A stretch of DNA of 51,961 nt from contig NJED01000013.1 in assembly GCA_002254745.1 (NCBI GenBank), positions 1 to 51,961 of the forward strand, written 5' to 3'. How positions within the stretch are numbered: the stretch's first letter is position 1; every line of letters starts with the position of its first letter. The stretch comes from Desulfurococcales archaeon ex4484_217_1 (GTDB taxonomy: Archaea > Thermoproteota > Thermoprotei_A > EX4484-217-1). A program made the position numbers and the translations under genes. A model generated the notes under the pieces. That model had not been told where the DNA came from. It saw only the letters and a program-made list of their open reading frames with translations, and did not search any database. Below, one piece after another: positions 7,891-15,597 of this stretch.

Positions 7891-8574
7891 TTACTTTGGC
7901 GGTGCTGGTAAACTTGTACCTTCGGCTTTTGCAGCTTCTGCTACAGGTAATTCGGGGAATCTTTCTTTCATTCTTTGCTCTGCAATTATGGAAGCTTCTT
8001 CAAGTATCTTCTTTGCTTCACCACTTACAATTGTAGTGTCAATGGATGTACCTGTGAATTCGCCTGCCTCTAATACTATTGAGTGTAGCATGCTATCTAC
8101 TTCATCTAGCTCAAAAGCTATTTCTGGGACTATTCCCTTTAAGTGATGCTTAATGTCTCTAATAACTTCAACTATGGGTGCCATTGTTACTAATACGTCA
8201 CCTAACTCCCTTACGGTTTCCAGCCTTAAAGATACTTGTTCAAGAGCTAACTGCGCTCTTAGAACAGTCCTGGCTATTTTCCTTACTTCAGCTACTTCAT
8301 TAGCGTATATTGCTGCTCTAGCAGAGTCCTTCATTATATGTGCTGAAACCACTTTCTCAAATAACATTTTATCTCTTTCTTGAAGCTTATTAAGCAAATG
8401 CTCCAGTCTTGTAACCTGTGTTTTAACCTTGTATAATGCCATAGCTAACTTATACCTCATCGGTGGTGGCGGATGTATCATCTTAGCTATCTTCTCCTTA
8501 ACCGATGTTCTTGGCTTATCTTCCCACTCCTTTACAAACCTTTCAAGCCTAGATGGCATTCCCTTAATCACCAT
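7891..8574 (-). CDS. CdvB-family ESCRT-III paralogue
   Basis: An ESCRT-III-like protein that polymerises on membrane in archaeal cytokinesis and vesicle budding. It aligns along the ESCRT-III core with the CdvB at 9452-10333: ANEVAEVRKIARTVLRAQLALEQVSLRLETVRELGDV here against the matching ANEVAELRKMAKIVLASRLALEKVKVRLETIRELGDV segment there, a long alpha-helical hairpin. A C-terminal KERFPELP resembles the MIM2 motif bound by the MIT domain of CdvC. It lacks the C-terminal winged helix of CdvB, as do the CdvB1/B2/B3 paralogues of Sulfolobales. ATG 8574 lies about 25 bases from a TTTTAAATA box, suggesting a leaderless mRNA. It is divergent from cdvA, sharing a 137-bp promoter region. Confidence 0.92.
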   Translation of the reverse strand: MVIKGMPSRLERFVKEWEDKPRTSVKEKIAKMIHPPPPMRYKLAMALYKVKTQVTRLEHLLNKLQERDKMLFEKVVSAHIMKDSARAAIYANEVAEVRKIARTVLRAQLALEQVSLRLETVRELGDVLVTMAPIVEVIRDIKHHLKGIVPEIAFELDEVDSMLHSIVLEAGEFTGTSIDTTIVSGEAKKILEEASIIAEQRMKERFPELPVAEAAKAEGTSLPAPPK

Positions 8575-8647
8575 AATTTCATGTTGGATAATCAAAAATA
8601 TTTAAAACTTAGGGGTTTACACATCCCCAAAACCATATCCCCTAACT

Positions 8648-8704
8648 CTTAAATACAATCTTAAGATAGGAATTGTATTTTCGAAGAAAAAGAAGTAGGT
8701 GAGG
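8648..8704 (+). promoter_or_regulatory. cdvA promoter and ribosome-binding site
   Basis: CTTAAATA at 8648-8655 is a plausible TATA box for the cdv operon. AGGTGAGG at 8697-8704 is a strong Shine-Dalgarno sequence seven bases before the cdvA ATG (8712), which fixes that start. In contrast, the divergent CdvB paralogue appears leaderless. Confidence 0.6.
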
Positions 8705-8711
8705 AAGGACG

Positions 8712-9404
8712 ATGTTAACAGTTGAAACATTCGAAAAATATGTAGGTCAATCAGTAAAAGACCCTTATGGAAGATATGTTGGCGTAATTGCAGGGTTTTA
8801 CAGTGAAATTGATAGTACAGTAAGCTATGTAAACATAGAGTTCGCTGACGGTACATTTGCGAAACTACCAGTAAACAGGTTCGAGTTTAAGCCTGAAGAA
8901 GTAGTGCTAGTACCTGAGTGGAAAGCTGAAGCACTCAGCGTTAAGAAGAAACTGGAAGTAGCTAGGAAGAGAATTAAGGCATTAGACGACCTATACGCTA
9001 AAGGAGAAATAGCTAAACATGCATACGATACGTTTAAGAAGAAGCTTGAAGCAGACCTAGGTAAGCTGAAAATAGAGTCTAGGGAAGTAAGAAAGATACT
9101 TCAAAACAGGTTAAGACAGTTAGAAAAACAAGTTGAAGAATTAGAAAAGGCTTACGCATCGCTGAAAATGGTGTTCTTTGCTGGGGAAATTAGTGAGCCT
9201 ACATTCAAGAGGGCAACAGACATCATTAAGAGGAGCATTGAGAAATGTGATTCAGAAAAGAAAGATATTAAATCATCAATAAGTGAACTTGAAAAAATAG
9301 AAACTACACCAATATCTCTTCCAACAATAGCTAAACCGGCTAAAGAGGAAATACCTAAAGCCGAAGAACCGCTCGTAGTCCATGTAGTTGAAGGAGAACA
9401 CTAA
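8712..9404 (+). CDS. cdvA: CdvA, cell-division protein with PRC barrel and coiled coil
   Basis: CdvA marks the division site in crenarchaea, polymerises with DNA or membrane and recruits CdvB. The N-terminal 70 residues form a PRC-barrel-like beta domain (VGQSVKDPYGRYVGVIAGFY, then FADGTFAKLPVNRFEF). Residues about 75-195 are a long heptad-rich coiled coil (VKKKLEVARKRIKALDDLY, LEKQVEELEKAYASLK). After a proline-rich linker the protein ends EEPLVVHVVEGEH, in the position of the short ESCRT-III-binding strand that pairs with the CdvB winged helix. The length of 230 residues is normal. It is the first gene of the cdvA-cdvB-cdvC operon. Confidence 0.95.
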   Translation: MLTVETFEKYVGQSVKDPYGRYVGVIAGFYSEIDSTVSYVNIEFADGTFAKLPVNRFEFKPEEVVLVPEWKAEALSVKKKLEVARKRIKALDDLYAKGEIAKHAYDTFKKKLEADLGKLKIESREVRKILQNRLRQLEKQVEELEKAYASLKMVFFAGEISEPTFKRATDIIKRSIEKCDSEKKDIKSSISELEKIETTPISLPTIAKPAKEEIPKAEEPLVVHVVEGEH

Positions 9405-9451
9405 AAAATATTTTTCCTATAAACCATACCAAATATTTTGAGGGATAGTTA

Positions 9452-10333
9452 GTGAGTAGAATATCTAAGAAGTGGAGCGGTGAGGAGCCTTTAGCGCCAT
9501 TTATTATTAGGCTACTTCGTAAATTTAGGCCTAGGAAAATATCTTTAAAAAGACAAATAGGTGAAGTTATTTATCGCTTAGACGTACAAATGGATAAGCT
9601 TGATGAAACACTTAACAGGCTTAGAGAAAGGGACAAAGAGCTTCTTGAAAAGACAGTTAAAGCATACATTGCCAAGGATTTTGCGAGAGCAACTATTTAC
9701 GCTAATGAAGTAGCTGAATTAAGAAAAATGGCTAAAATAGTTTTAGCAAGCAGACTAGCACTTGAAAAAGTTAAGGTAAGACTGGAAACTATTAGAGAAC
9801 TAGGCGATGTTGCCGCAGTTATGGCTCCCATAATCCCAATACTTAAGGGTCTTAAATCCCAACTAGCAGGAATTATACCTGAAATTTCAGTAGAATTAGA
9901 AGAGATAACGAACAGTATGAACAGTATGCTTATGGAGTTAGGTCAAGTTACAACAACAGCTTTGTCCTCACCTATGCTAACTGAGGAAGCAAAAAGAGTA
10001 CTACTTGAAGCTCAAGCACTCGCTGAGGAAAAGATTAGGGAGAACTTCCCGAAAATACCTCCAGAAATTAAGGTCTCTATACCTAAAGAAGGCGCTAAAG
10101 CACCCATATCAGCCGCATTAACTATTGCTGCAATACCCGCTTCATCAAGACCTGTAACTCGAATAAGATTAAGTCCCAGGGTTTTAGAGGAAAAAGTTTT
10201 AGAATACATTAGAGCCCATAGGGGATTCATAGACGTTAATGACTGCGCTCGATTTTTTGGTGTTCAAAAAGAAGACGTGCTCAAAGCATTAAAATCCCTT
10301 GAAAGAAAGGGTAAAATAAAGCTTAAAGCGTAA
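9452..10333 (+). CDS. cdvB: CdvB, ESCRT-III cell-division protein
   Basis: The main ESCRT-III protein of the archaeal division ring. The ESCRT-III core helices cover about residues 30-180. A MIM2-like ENFPKIPPE near residue 200 is the expected docking site for the CdvC MIT domain. After an alanine- and proline-rich linker, a C-terminal winged helix (about 240-293: VLEEKVLEYIRAHRGFID, DVLKALKSLERKGKI) matches the domain that binds the CdvA tail. The start is GTG 9452 with GAGGGAT upstream. It lies 47 bp after cdvA and 21 bp before cdvC, the standard operon order. Confidence 0.96.
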   Translation: MSRISKKWSGEEPLAPFIIRLLRKFRPRKISLKRQIGEVIYRLDVQMDKLDETLNRLRERDKELLEKTVKAYIAKDFARATIYANEVAELRKMAKIVLASRLALEKVKVRLETIRELGDVAAVMAPIIPILKGLKSQLAGIIPEISVELEEITNSMNSMLMELGQVTTTALSSPMLTEEAKRVLLEAQALAEEKIRENFPKIPPEIKVSIPKEGAKAPISAALTIAAIPASSRPVTRIRLSPRVLEEKVLEYIRAHRGFIDVNDCARFFGVQKEDVLKALKSLERKGKIKLKA

Positions 10334-10354
10334 GTTAATGAAGATCTGTGAAAC

Positions 10355-11518
10355 ATGTTTAGTCGTTTTTCTAAAGTAAAGTATCGAGGGATAATCTTGG
10401 CTATTCAGCGTCTTGAAGAATTAGCTAGGAAATATGCTTTCAAAGCAGTAGAAGCTGATAGGAGGGGGAACGTGGAAGAAGCGATAAAATATTATAATAG
10501 AGTAGCTGATCTCCTAGTTAAAATTGTAAAGTTGCATCCTGAGCTACCGCTCAAGGACACATATCTGGAGATGAGTAGGAGCTATAGGAGAAGAGCTGAT
10601 GAGCTGAAAAAACATGGTTTAAGCGTAACAATAGGTGAAGAGCATGACCAATACTCTATAGACGAATTTATACTCGTAGAAAAACCTAGTGTTAAATGGA
10701 GTGATGTTGCAGATTTAGAAGAAGCAAAAGAGGAGATAAAGAAGGCAATAGTTTATCCCGCTAAAAGACCCGACTTATTTCCGCTTGGATGGCCTAGAGG
10801 AATACTCCTATACGGGCCTCCTGGATGTGGTAAAACGTACTTAGCCTCGGCTGTTGCTACAGAAATAGATGCTGTATTCTTTATCGTAGATGCTGCATCA
10901 ATAATGTCTAAGTGGTTGGGTGAAGCAGAAAAAAACGTTGCTAAACTGTTTAAACGAGCCAGAGAAATAGCTAAAAGCGGTAAACCGGTCATAATATTCA
11001 TCGACGAACTGGATTCTCTCCTAGGAAGATATGCCAGTGAAATAGGTGGAGAAGTTAGGGTTAGAAACCAGTTCTTAAAGGAAATGGATGGTTTACAAGA
11101 TAAGGGTAAGAAATTATTACTTTTCGTAATTGGTGCAACTAATAAACCATGGAATTTAGACGAAGCCTTCATTAGAAGGTTTGAGAAGAGGATATACATA
11201 CCACCTCCAGACTACAAAACCAGAATAGAACTCTTCAAAATGTATACGAAAAAATTAAAGCTAGACCCTAGCGTAGATCTAAAGGAATTAGCTACACTAA
11301 CCGAGGGGTACTCTAGCAGCGATATTGAAGTAATATGTAGAGAAGCTCATGAAAAAGTTATTAAGGAATTTTTTGAAGAAACGGGTGGTTTATATGGTGA
11401 ACCTAGAGCAGTAACTATGGAGGACTTTCTTGAAATATTGAAGAAACGAAGGCCAAGCATAAATAAGAACATTATTAAGGCATTTGAGGAATGGGCGAGA
11501 AGGTTTGGAGCAGTTTAG
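10355..11518 (+). CDS. cdvC: CdvC, Vps4-type AAA+ ATPase
   Basis: The ATPase that remodels and disassembles ESCRT-III polymers during cytokinesis. An N-terminal MIT domain (about residues 12-85, three helices including ALxxDRRGNVEEAIKYYNR-type repeats) binds the CdvB MIM2 motif. The AAA+ module follows: Walker A GPPGCGKT (about residue 154), Walker B IIFIDELDSL, sensor 1 IGATNKPW, arginine-finger segment AFIRRFEKRIYIP, and a Vps4-type small domain with EGYSSSDIEVICREA. The length of 387 residues is as expected. It is the last gene of the cdv operon. Confidence 0.96.
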   Translation: MFSRFSKVKYRGIILAIQRLEELARKYAFKAVEADRRGNVEEAIKYYNRVADLLVKIVKLHPELPLKDTYLEMSRSYRRRADELKKHGLSVTIGEEHDQYSIDEFILVEKPSVKWSDVADLEEAKEEIKKAIVYPAKRPDLFPLGWPRGILLYGPPGCGKTYLASAVATEIDAVFFIVDAASIMSKWLGEAEKNVAKLFKRAREIAKSGKPVIIFIDELDSLLGRYASEIGGEVRVRNQFLKEMDGLQDKGKKLLLFVIGATNKPWNLDEAFIRRFEKRIYIPPPDYKTRIELFKMYTKKLKLDPSVDLKELATLTEGYSSSDIEVICREAHEKVIKEFFEETGGLYGEPRAVTMEDFLEILKKRRPSINKNIIKAFEEWARRFGAV

Positions 11519-11592
11519 AGGTTCAAGAAAACTGTTTTGAAAAAAATTGATTTGTTGGTTTTAATTAATATACTTGCTACTTAATAACCTGT

Positions 11593-11745
11593 TTACTCTA
11601 CCTTGGCTCTGAAGTAGTGGGCGTTTGGACACTTAAAGAGGCCGATCTTTACGCCTTTCCTGCCCTTTGGTGCTAGTACCCATGTCTTAATTGGCTTTTC
11701 TACTTCAGCTCCACACTTTGGACATTTGGGCATATTCTTCACCAT
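11593..11745 (-). CDS. Minimal zinc-ribbon protein (50 residues)
   Basis: A short gene whose product reads MVKNMPKCPKCGAEVEKP, then KTWVLAPKGRKG, FKCPNAHYFRAKVE. Zinc ligands are CPKC and CPNAH. It is a paralogue of the 104-residue protein at 4186-4500 without the basic head and acidic tail. The second ligand pair has Ala where the larger protein has Gly. ATG 11745 lies about 25 bases from a TTTAAATT box on the minus strand, consistent with a leaderless mRNA; ATG 11733 (MPKCPKCG) is the alternative start. Function unknown; small ribbons of this type often accompany ribosomes or RNA polymerase. Confidence 0.8.
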   Translation of the reverse strand: MVKNMPKCPKCGAEVEKPIKTWVLAPKGRKGVKIGLFKCPNAHYFRAKVE

Positions 11746-12063
11746 GTATAATGTATATTATACATGTAATTTAAACTTAACTTGAGACCTACACAAACAC
11801 ATGTATATGACCAAGTAGAAAAACTCTAATGGTGATTTAAAGGACTCCTTCAATGGAGGATTATGTATTTACGTCAATATTTAAACATGCAATAGTACTC
11901 CTTTGCATTACATGTTTAAATAAACTTGACGTAAATATCATTGAAAAGTACATTGTTTTTTAACCTATATTCTCTTTCAACGTATGTTTAAATATGATGA
12001 TGCTGCTAGGTAGAAAAAGTACTTAGATACTGTAGAGCAATATATGGTATTAGGTGTAATTTA
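11746..12063. other. 318-bp intergenic region with a long inverted repeat
   Basis: No gene is recognisable on either strand. It holds the promoter of the small zinc-ribbon gene on the left and a large imperfect inverted repeat in the middle (annotated separately). On the right is a GGTG about nine bases before the ATG of the PAC2-family gene. Several TTTAAA(C/T)ATG-like words occur, some within the repeat arms. Confidence 0.6.
11867..11936. repeat. Imperfect 70-bp inverted repeat
   Basis: The left arm reads ATTTACGTCAA then TATTTAAACATG then CAA (11867-11892). The reverse complement of the right arm (11903-11936) reads ATTTACGTCAA, three extra bases, TATTTAAACATG, five extra bases, CAA. So blocks of 11, 12 and 3 bases match perfectly, with small insertions in one arm. 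The loop is about ten bases. No T-run follows on either strand, so it does not look like a terminator. It could be a regulatory site, a structured RNA or a remnant of a small mobile element. Confidence 0.7.
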
Positions 12064-12834
12064 ATGTATTATGTTGAGGAGTATGATGGGCTAACTGTTT
12101 TTGAAGCTAAAGAGATAAAACTTAAATCTCCATCATATTTAATGCTTGGCCTACCCGACACAGGTCTTGTAGCGTCAATATCCGCTAGCTATATGGTTGA
12201 CGCATTAGGAATGGAGGAAATTGGCGGAATAGATTCCTATAGGTATTTCCCACCAATAACTGTAATTCACAATGGAGAACCGAAGCCGCCTTTAAGAATA
12301 TTCCATAAAGACAATATGTTGGTTATGATATCTGAGATACCCATATCACCAGCAGCTATACACCCTATAGCATTCCTCATTGTTGACTACGCTAGGAAGA
12401 AAGGCATAGATCACATAGTTTCACCTGTTGGAATAGGTGTTCCAAATAGGATGAATATTGAGAAACCAACAGTTTACTGGACTTCCACTTCTAAAGAAGG
12501 AGAAGAAATAATGGAGAAACTGGGTGTTAAAAAGTTTCAGGAAGGTTTTATCGTCGGCCCATATGCTATCATATTAAAAGAGGCTAAAAGGAAAAGAGTA
12601 AGTAACATAGTATTATTCGCTGAAGCCTTCATAGAATTTCCGGACCCAGCTGCAGCAGTGGAAGTACTAAGTATACTTTCAAAAATGTTAAACGTTCAAA
12701 TAGATTTAAAACCTCTCGTAGAGAAAGCTGAAGAAATCAGGTTAAAGACAAGAGAACTCATGCTGAGCACTAAGAAGGTTCTTGACAGGCTAAAGAAAGG
12801 TTATGAGAGGCAATTACCGTTAATGTATGTTTAA
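12064..12834 (+). CDS. PAC2-family protein (proteasome assembly chaperone-like)
   Basis: A member of the archaeal PAC2/DUF75 family, related to eukaryotic proteasome assembly chaperone 2. Diagnostic pieces are LMLGLPDTGLVASISASYMVDALGMEEIG near the N-terminus, YRYFPPITVIHNGEPKPP, the VSPVGIGVPNR turn and the C-terminal helices FIEFPDPAAAVEVLSILSKML. The length of 256 residues is typical. A GGTG precedes the ATG. It is followed after 16 bp by an Hsp20-like gene, so the pair may form a small protein-quality-control operon. The biochemical role in archaea is not well defined. Confidence 0.87.
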   Translation: MYYVEEYDGLTVFEAKEIKLKSPSYLMLGLPDTGLVASISASYMVDALGMEEIGGIDSYRYFPPITVIHNGEPKPPLRIFHKDNMLVMISEIPISPAAIHPIAFLIVDYARKKGIDHIVSPVGIGVPNRMNIEKPTVYWTSTSKEGEEIMEKLGVKKFQEGFIVGPYAIILKEAKRKRVSNIVLFAEAFIEFPDPAAAVEVLSILSKMLNVQIDLKPLVEKAEEIRLKTRELMLSTKKVLDRLKKGYERQLPLMYV

Positions 12835-12850
12835 GCGGAGGTGAGGCCAA

Positions 12851-13312
12851 GTGTTCGAGAGTAGGCGAAGAAGGAGAAAAGATATACTCGAAATAATTAA
12901 AGAGTTTGAAGAAGCATTAGAAAGAGAGTTTGAAGAAATATTTGACAGGTTTCTAAGTCATTACGAAACAAAGTCTATGTGGTGTAGCGACGGGACTTTA
13001 GAACCACTTGTTGAAGTTAAGGAAGAGGAAGACAAATATCTTATAACTGTAGATTTGCCCTTAGCGAATTTGAAGACATTATCGATCACGGGCAAATACA
13101 ATGTTGTCGAAATAAGATGTCAGCTTAAAAAAGATGTTAGGCTAGATAGATGGGTTATACAGAGGCAAACAACATTTAGAGAATACAGGAAGGCAGTAGA
13201 GTTACCTGAAGACGCTGATGTATCTAAGTTCCAAGTTAGGAAGTATGAGAACTTCTCAATAATAGAGATTGTAGTTCCTAAAAAATTCAGATCTTTGCAT
13301 GAACTTCGATAA
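12851..13312 (+). CDS. Hsp20/alpha-crystallin-like small heat-shock protein
   Basis: Small heat-shock proteins bind unfolding proteins without ATP. The basic, helical N-terminus (ESRRRRRKDILEIIKEFEEAL) is followed by a divergent alpha-crystallin domain (about residues 58-150): EPLVEVKEEEDKYLITVDLP, EIRCQLKKDVR, FREYRKAVELPEDADVSKFQV and NFSIIEIVVPKK. There is no clear C-terminal I-x-I motif. GGAGGTGAGG ends a few bases before the GTG start, which fixes it. The 3' end overlaps the convergent GTPase gene by 26 bp. Confidence 0.82.
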   Translation: MFESRRRRRKDILEIIKEFEEALEREFEEIFDRFLSHYETKSMWCSDGTLEPLVEVKEEEDKYLITVDLPLANLKTLSITGKYNVVEIRCQLKKDVRLDRWVIQRQTTFREYRKAVELPEDADVSKFQVRKYENFSIIEIVVPKKFRSLHELR

Positions 13313-14468
13313 TATCTCCATCCATAACTACATGGTTCTTACCAACACGTTCACCCGGATATTTGGCTGAAGGACCCCAGATCTTAGCGTATTTGAAGTT
13401 TTCGCAAAGTTTAGAGTGTATTTTCTCAGCAACATCTAATACTGTAGCGCCTTTACGTAGGACTAAAGGCTCCAGTGAAGGTTTATTTTCACCTGGCTGC
13501 TTAGTGTACACCCTGACTAAGTCTAAGAGGTTAAAAAGGAGCTTACCTAGCATGTTGTAGTTCACGTTTTTAATAGCTGAGATAGGTATAACACTTACAT
13601 GTGAACCTACGGTATTTTGAACTTCTTTAACAATATTTTTCAGAACTTCTTGAGGTAGCTTATCTGACTTGTTAACAAGGATTATTGCTGGCTTATGTAT
13701 TATACTACCGAATATTGATGATTCAATATCGTCTAAAGACACTTCACCATAAATTTTAACTAGTGCGTGATGAATTCGGTAGTCTTTCAATAACTTCGCA
13801 ACATCCCTTACGCTACCATCTACTATTTTACCAAAGACAATTACTTGTATTCCTCCAGTACTTTTCCTAATTATTTCGACTTTACCTTTAGGTTTACCTA
13901 TGGAGATTCTAGCTTCCTCAAGTTCTTTAAGTATTGTTTTGAGCTGTTCTATGGGGTTAGATGTTCCATCTAAAACTATAAGTACAGCATCAGAATTCCT
14001 AACTAAGCCTAGGGTTTTAAGGCCCCAGCCTACTCCTTTAGCTGCGCCTTCAAATAAAGCTGGTGCTTCTACGAGTTGAAACTTAATGTCTTCGAAAGGC
14101 ATCATTCCAACTACTGGAGTTCGTGTAGTGTACGGTATTGGGGAAACTTGTGGTTTAGCGTTTGTTATTTTACGAAGCAACTGGCTCTTCCCGGAGTTTG
14201 CAAGTCCAAGTATAACTACTTGAGCAGCTCCTTCCTTTTCAACAAAGAATTTAGGCCCCTTACCTGCTCTTCTCCTTCTTCTTTCTTCTATTTCCCTTCT
14301 AAGGACAGCCATTTGCCTTCTAACACGGCCTATAAGCTTCTCAGTACCCTTATGCTTAGGTACTGCTGCTAAAAACTCTTCTAAGGCCTTTAGTTTCTCC
14401 TCAGGAGTTTTAGCTTCCATAACCTTAATCCATTTAGCCTTAGCTTCAGCAGGCAGATTTGTAACCAT
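13287..14468 (-). CDS. Drg/Rbg-type (Obg-related) GTPase with TGS domain
   Basis: Drg GTPases associate with ribosomes and act in translation. A helical N-terminus with a basic stretch (EIEERRRRRAGKGPKF) precedes the G domain: G1 GLANSGKSQ (residues 88-96), a Thr-rich switch I (PYTTRTPVVGMM), G4 NKSD (about residue 268) and G5 ISAIKN. A TGS domain ends the protein (about 315-393: LRKGATVLDVAEKIHSKL, DGDIIEVHAKI). The G3 region reads VEAPALFEG where most Obg/Drg proteins have DxPG, so the switch II Asp and Gly are replaced by Glu and Ala. It lies 6 bp downstream of rnhB. Confidence 0.9.
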   Translation of the reverse strand: MVTNLPAEAKAKWIKVMEAKTPEEKLKALEEFLAAVPKHKGTEKLIGRVRRQMAVLRREIEERRRRRAGKGPKFFVEKEGAAQVVILGLANSGKSQLLRKITNAKPQVSPIPYTTRTPVVGMMPFEDIKFQLVEAPALFEGAAKGVGWGLKTLGLVRNSDAVLIVLDGTSNPIEQLKTILKELEEARISIGKPKGKVEIIRKSTGGIQVIVFGKIVDGSVRDVAKLLKDYRIHHALVKIYGEVSLDDIESSIFGSIIHKPAIILVNKSDKLPQEVLKNIVKEVQNTVGSHVSVIPISAIKNVNYNMLGKLLFNLLDLVRVYTKQPGENKPSLEPLVLRKGATVLDVAEKIHSKLCENFKYAKIWGPSAKYPGERVGKNHVVMDGDIIEVHAKI

Positions 14469-14474
14469 AATTTC

Positions 14475-15006
14475 TCACCTAGCTCTTTTCTTCTTTTCAA
14501 TATACTCTGTAGGTGCCAATTCCTTTACTGTTTTCCAACTCCTCCTAACAATGGAAGGCAAATATCCCTCCCTGCCATAGAAGTTTTTAATCCATGAAAT
14601 TGTTTTAGGATCCGAGGGATATCCGCTACCGAAATCACCATACATCTTCTTAAGCTCACCAATATGTCTCTCCCTATACGTTTTAGCAACTATGGATGCT
14701 GCAGACACCACGACATACTTCCTGTCCGCAAAATGTTCAGCAATAATGTCCCCCTTAAAACCCATTGTTTATATTTCTCCTATCTATAATATCAGGCTTA
14801 ACCTCTTGAACATATATTTTCTCAGCATAAGACTTAACAATATTGTACATTACATTTCTCATGTGTTTGCTTAGTAGCTTACTGTCCTTTATACCTAGCT
14901 TCTTCAAATGTGCAATGTTCTCCTTCCTAATAACAACTCCGGCAACAAACATACTACCAATAACAGGCCCCTTACCCGCTTCATCTATTCCAAGAACTAA
15001 ACTCAT
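14475..15006 (-). pseudogene. rnhB: Ribonuclease HII, broken by internal deletion and frameshift
   Basis: RNase HII cleaves RNA in RNA-DNA hybrids and single ribonucleotides in DNA. The 5' part (15006 to about 14760) has the catalytic GIDEAGKGPVIG and IKDSKLLS, and ends IDRRNINNGF at a stop. The 3' part, in another frame from about 14765, gives FKGDIIAEHFADRKYVVVSA, GSGYPSDPKT and VRRSWKTVKELAP. Compared with archaeal RNase HII of about 210-220 residues, some 40-55 residues are missing at the join, including the helix carrying the third catalytic Asp (in the usual VDAAD context). Both halves are highly conserved, so the lesion must be young or a sequencing fault. Confidence 0.88.
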
Positions 15007-15587
15007 CTGCTACTACCTTGGGCCTAACGCAGTTTTTCCTAATTATCTCTACAGTTTCCCTTTCGGAAAACATCTAAACAGAAATATATTGAGTCATAGT
15101 TTTCTATAAAGTTGAAGTGTGATGGTAGGGAGAAGAATCCTTGAGGATTATTCTCTACAGTTATTGTGATACCGGTATCCTCAGATACTTTCTGAAGCAT
15201 ATTTAGCGACTTCTTGGCTTCGTTAAGTACTTTATCTTTTACTTTTTCACTAAACGTTATTTCCTCAGATATTATGTGGACGTTAAAGTACTCTGGCTCA
15301 TACTTCACAACACTACTTATTGCTTTACTAACGATTGCTCTAGAAGACTCGGAAATTTCCCTATAAGGGCTTCCAAGCCTTATATCTCTCCATGGTCCAT
15401 GAAACGCTATTTTAAATCCCAAATCCTTAGCTACACTAATAATATGTACCAAGTTCTCTTCATTAGAAATCCAAGGATAAGCCAGTGATATTTCTAGGTA
15501 ATCAAACCCGTTTTCCAATGTTTTAGCCAATTCTTCTTCAACATTCCTTGTTCCATACCATATACTCCATCCGACAAGTATTTTCAT
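14981..15587 (-). pseudogene. Sugar phosphate isomerase/AP endonuclease-like TIM-barrel protein, broken
   Basis: The frame from 15587 to about 15060 encodes the first two thirds of a xylose isomerase-like TIM barrel: YLEISLAYPWI, KIAFHGPWRD (the metal-ligand His strand), EYFNVHIISEEITFS and ITVENNPQGFFSLP, then YFCLDV. After CLDV the frame runs into FRKGNCRDN and stops at 15039. Another frame then gives ETVEIIRKNCVRPKVVADEF and stops at 14981, a plausible C-terminal helix and strand. Such proteins are usually about 250 residues, so about 50 residues (the last barrel strands) are lost at about 15055. The gene tail overlaps the rnhB start by 26 bp. Confidence 0.7.
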
Positions 15588-15597
15588 ACATTATACC

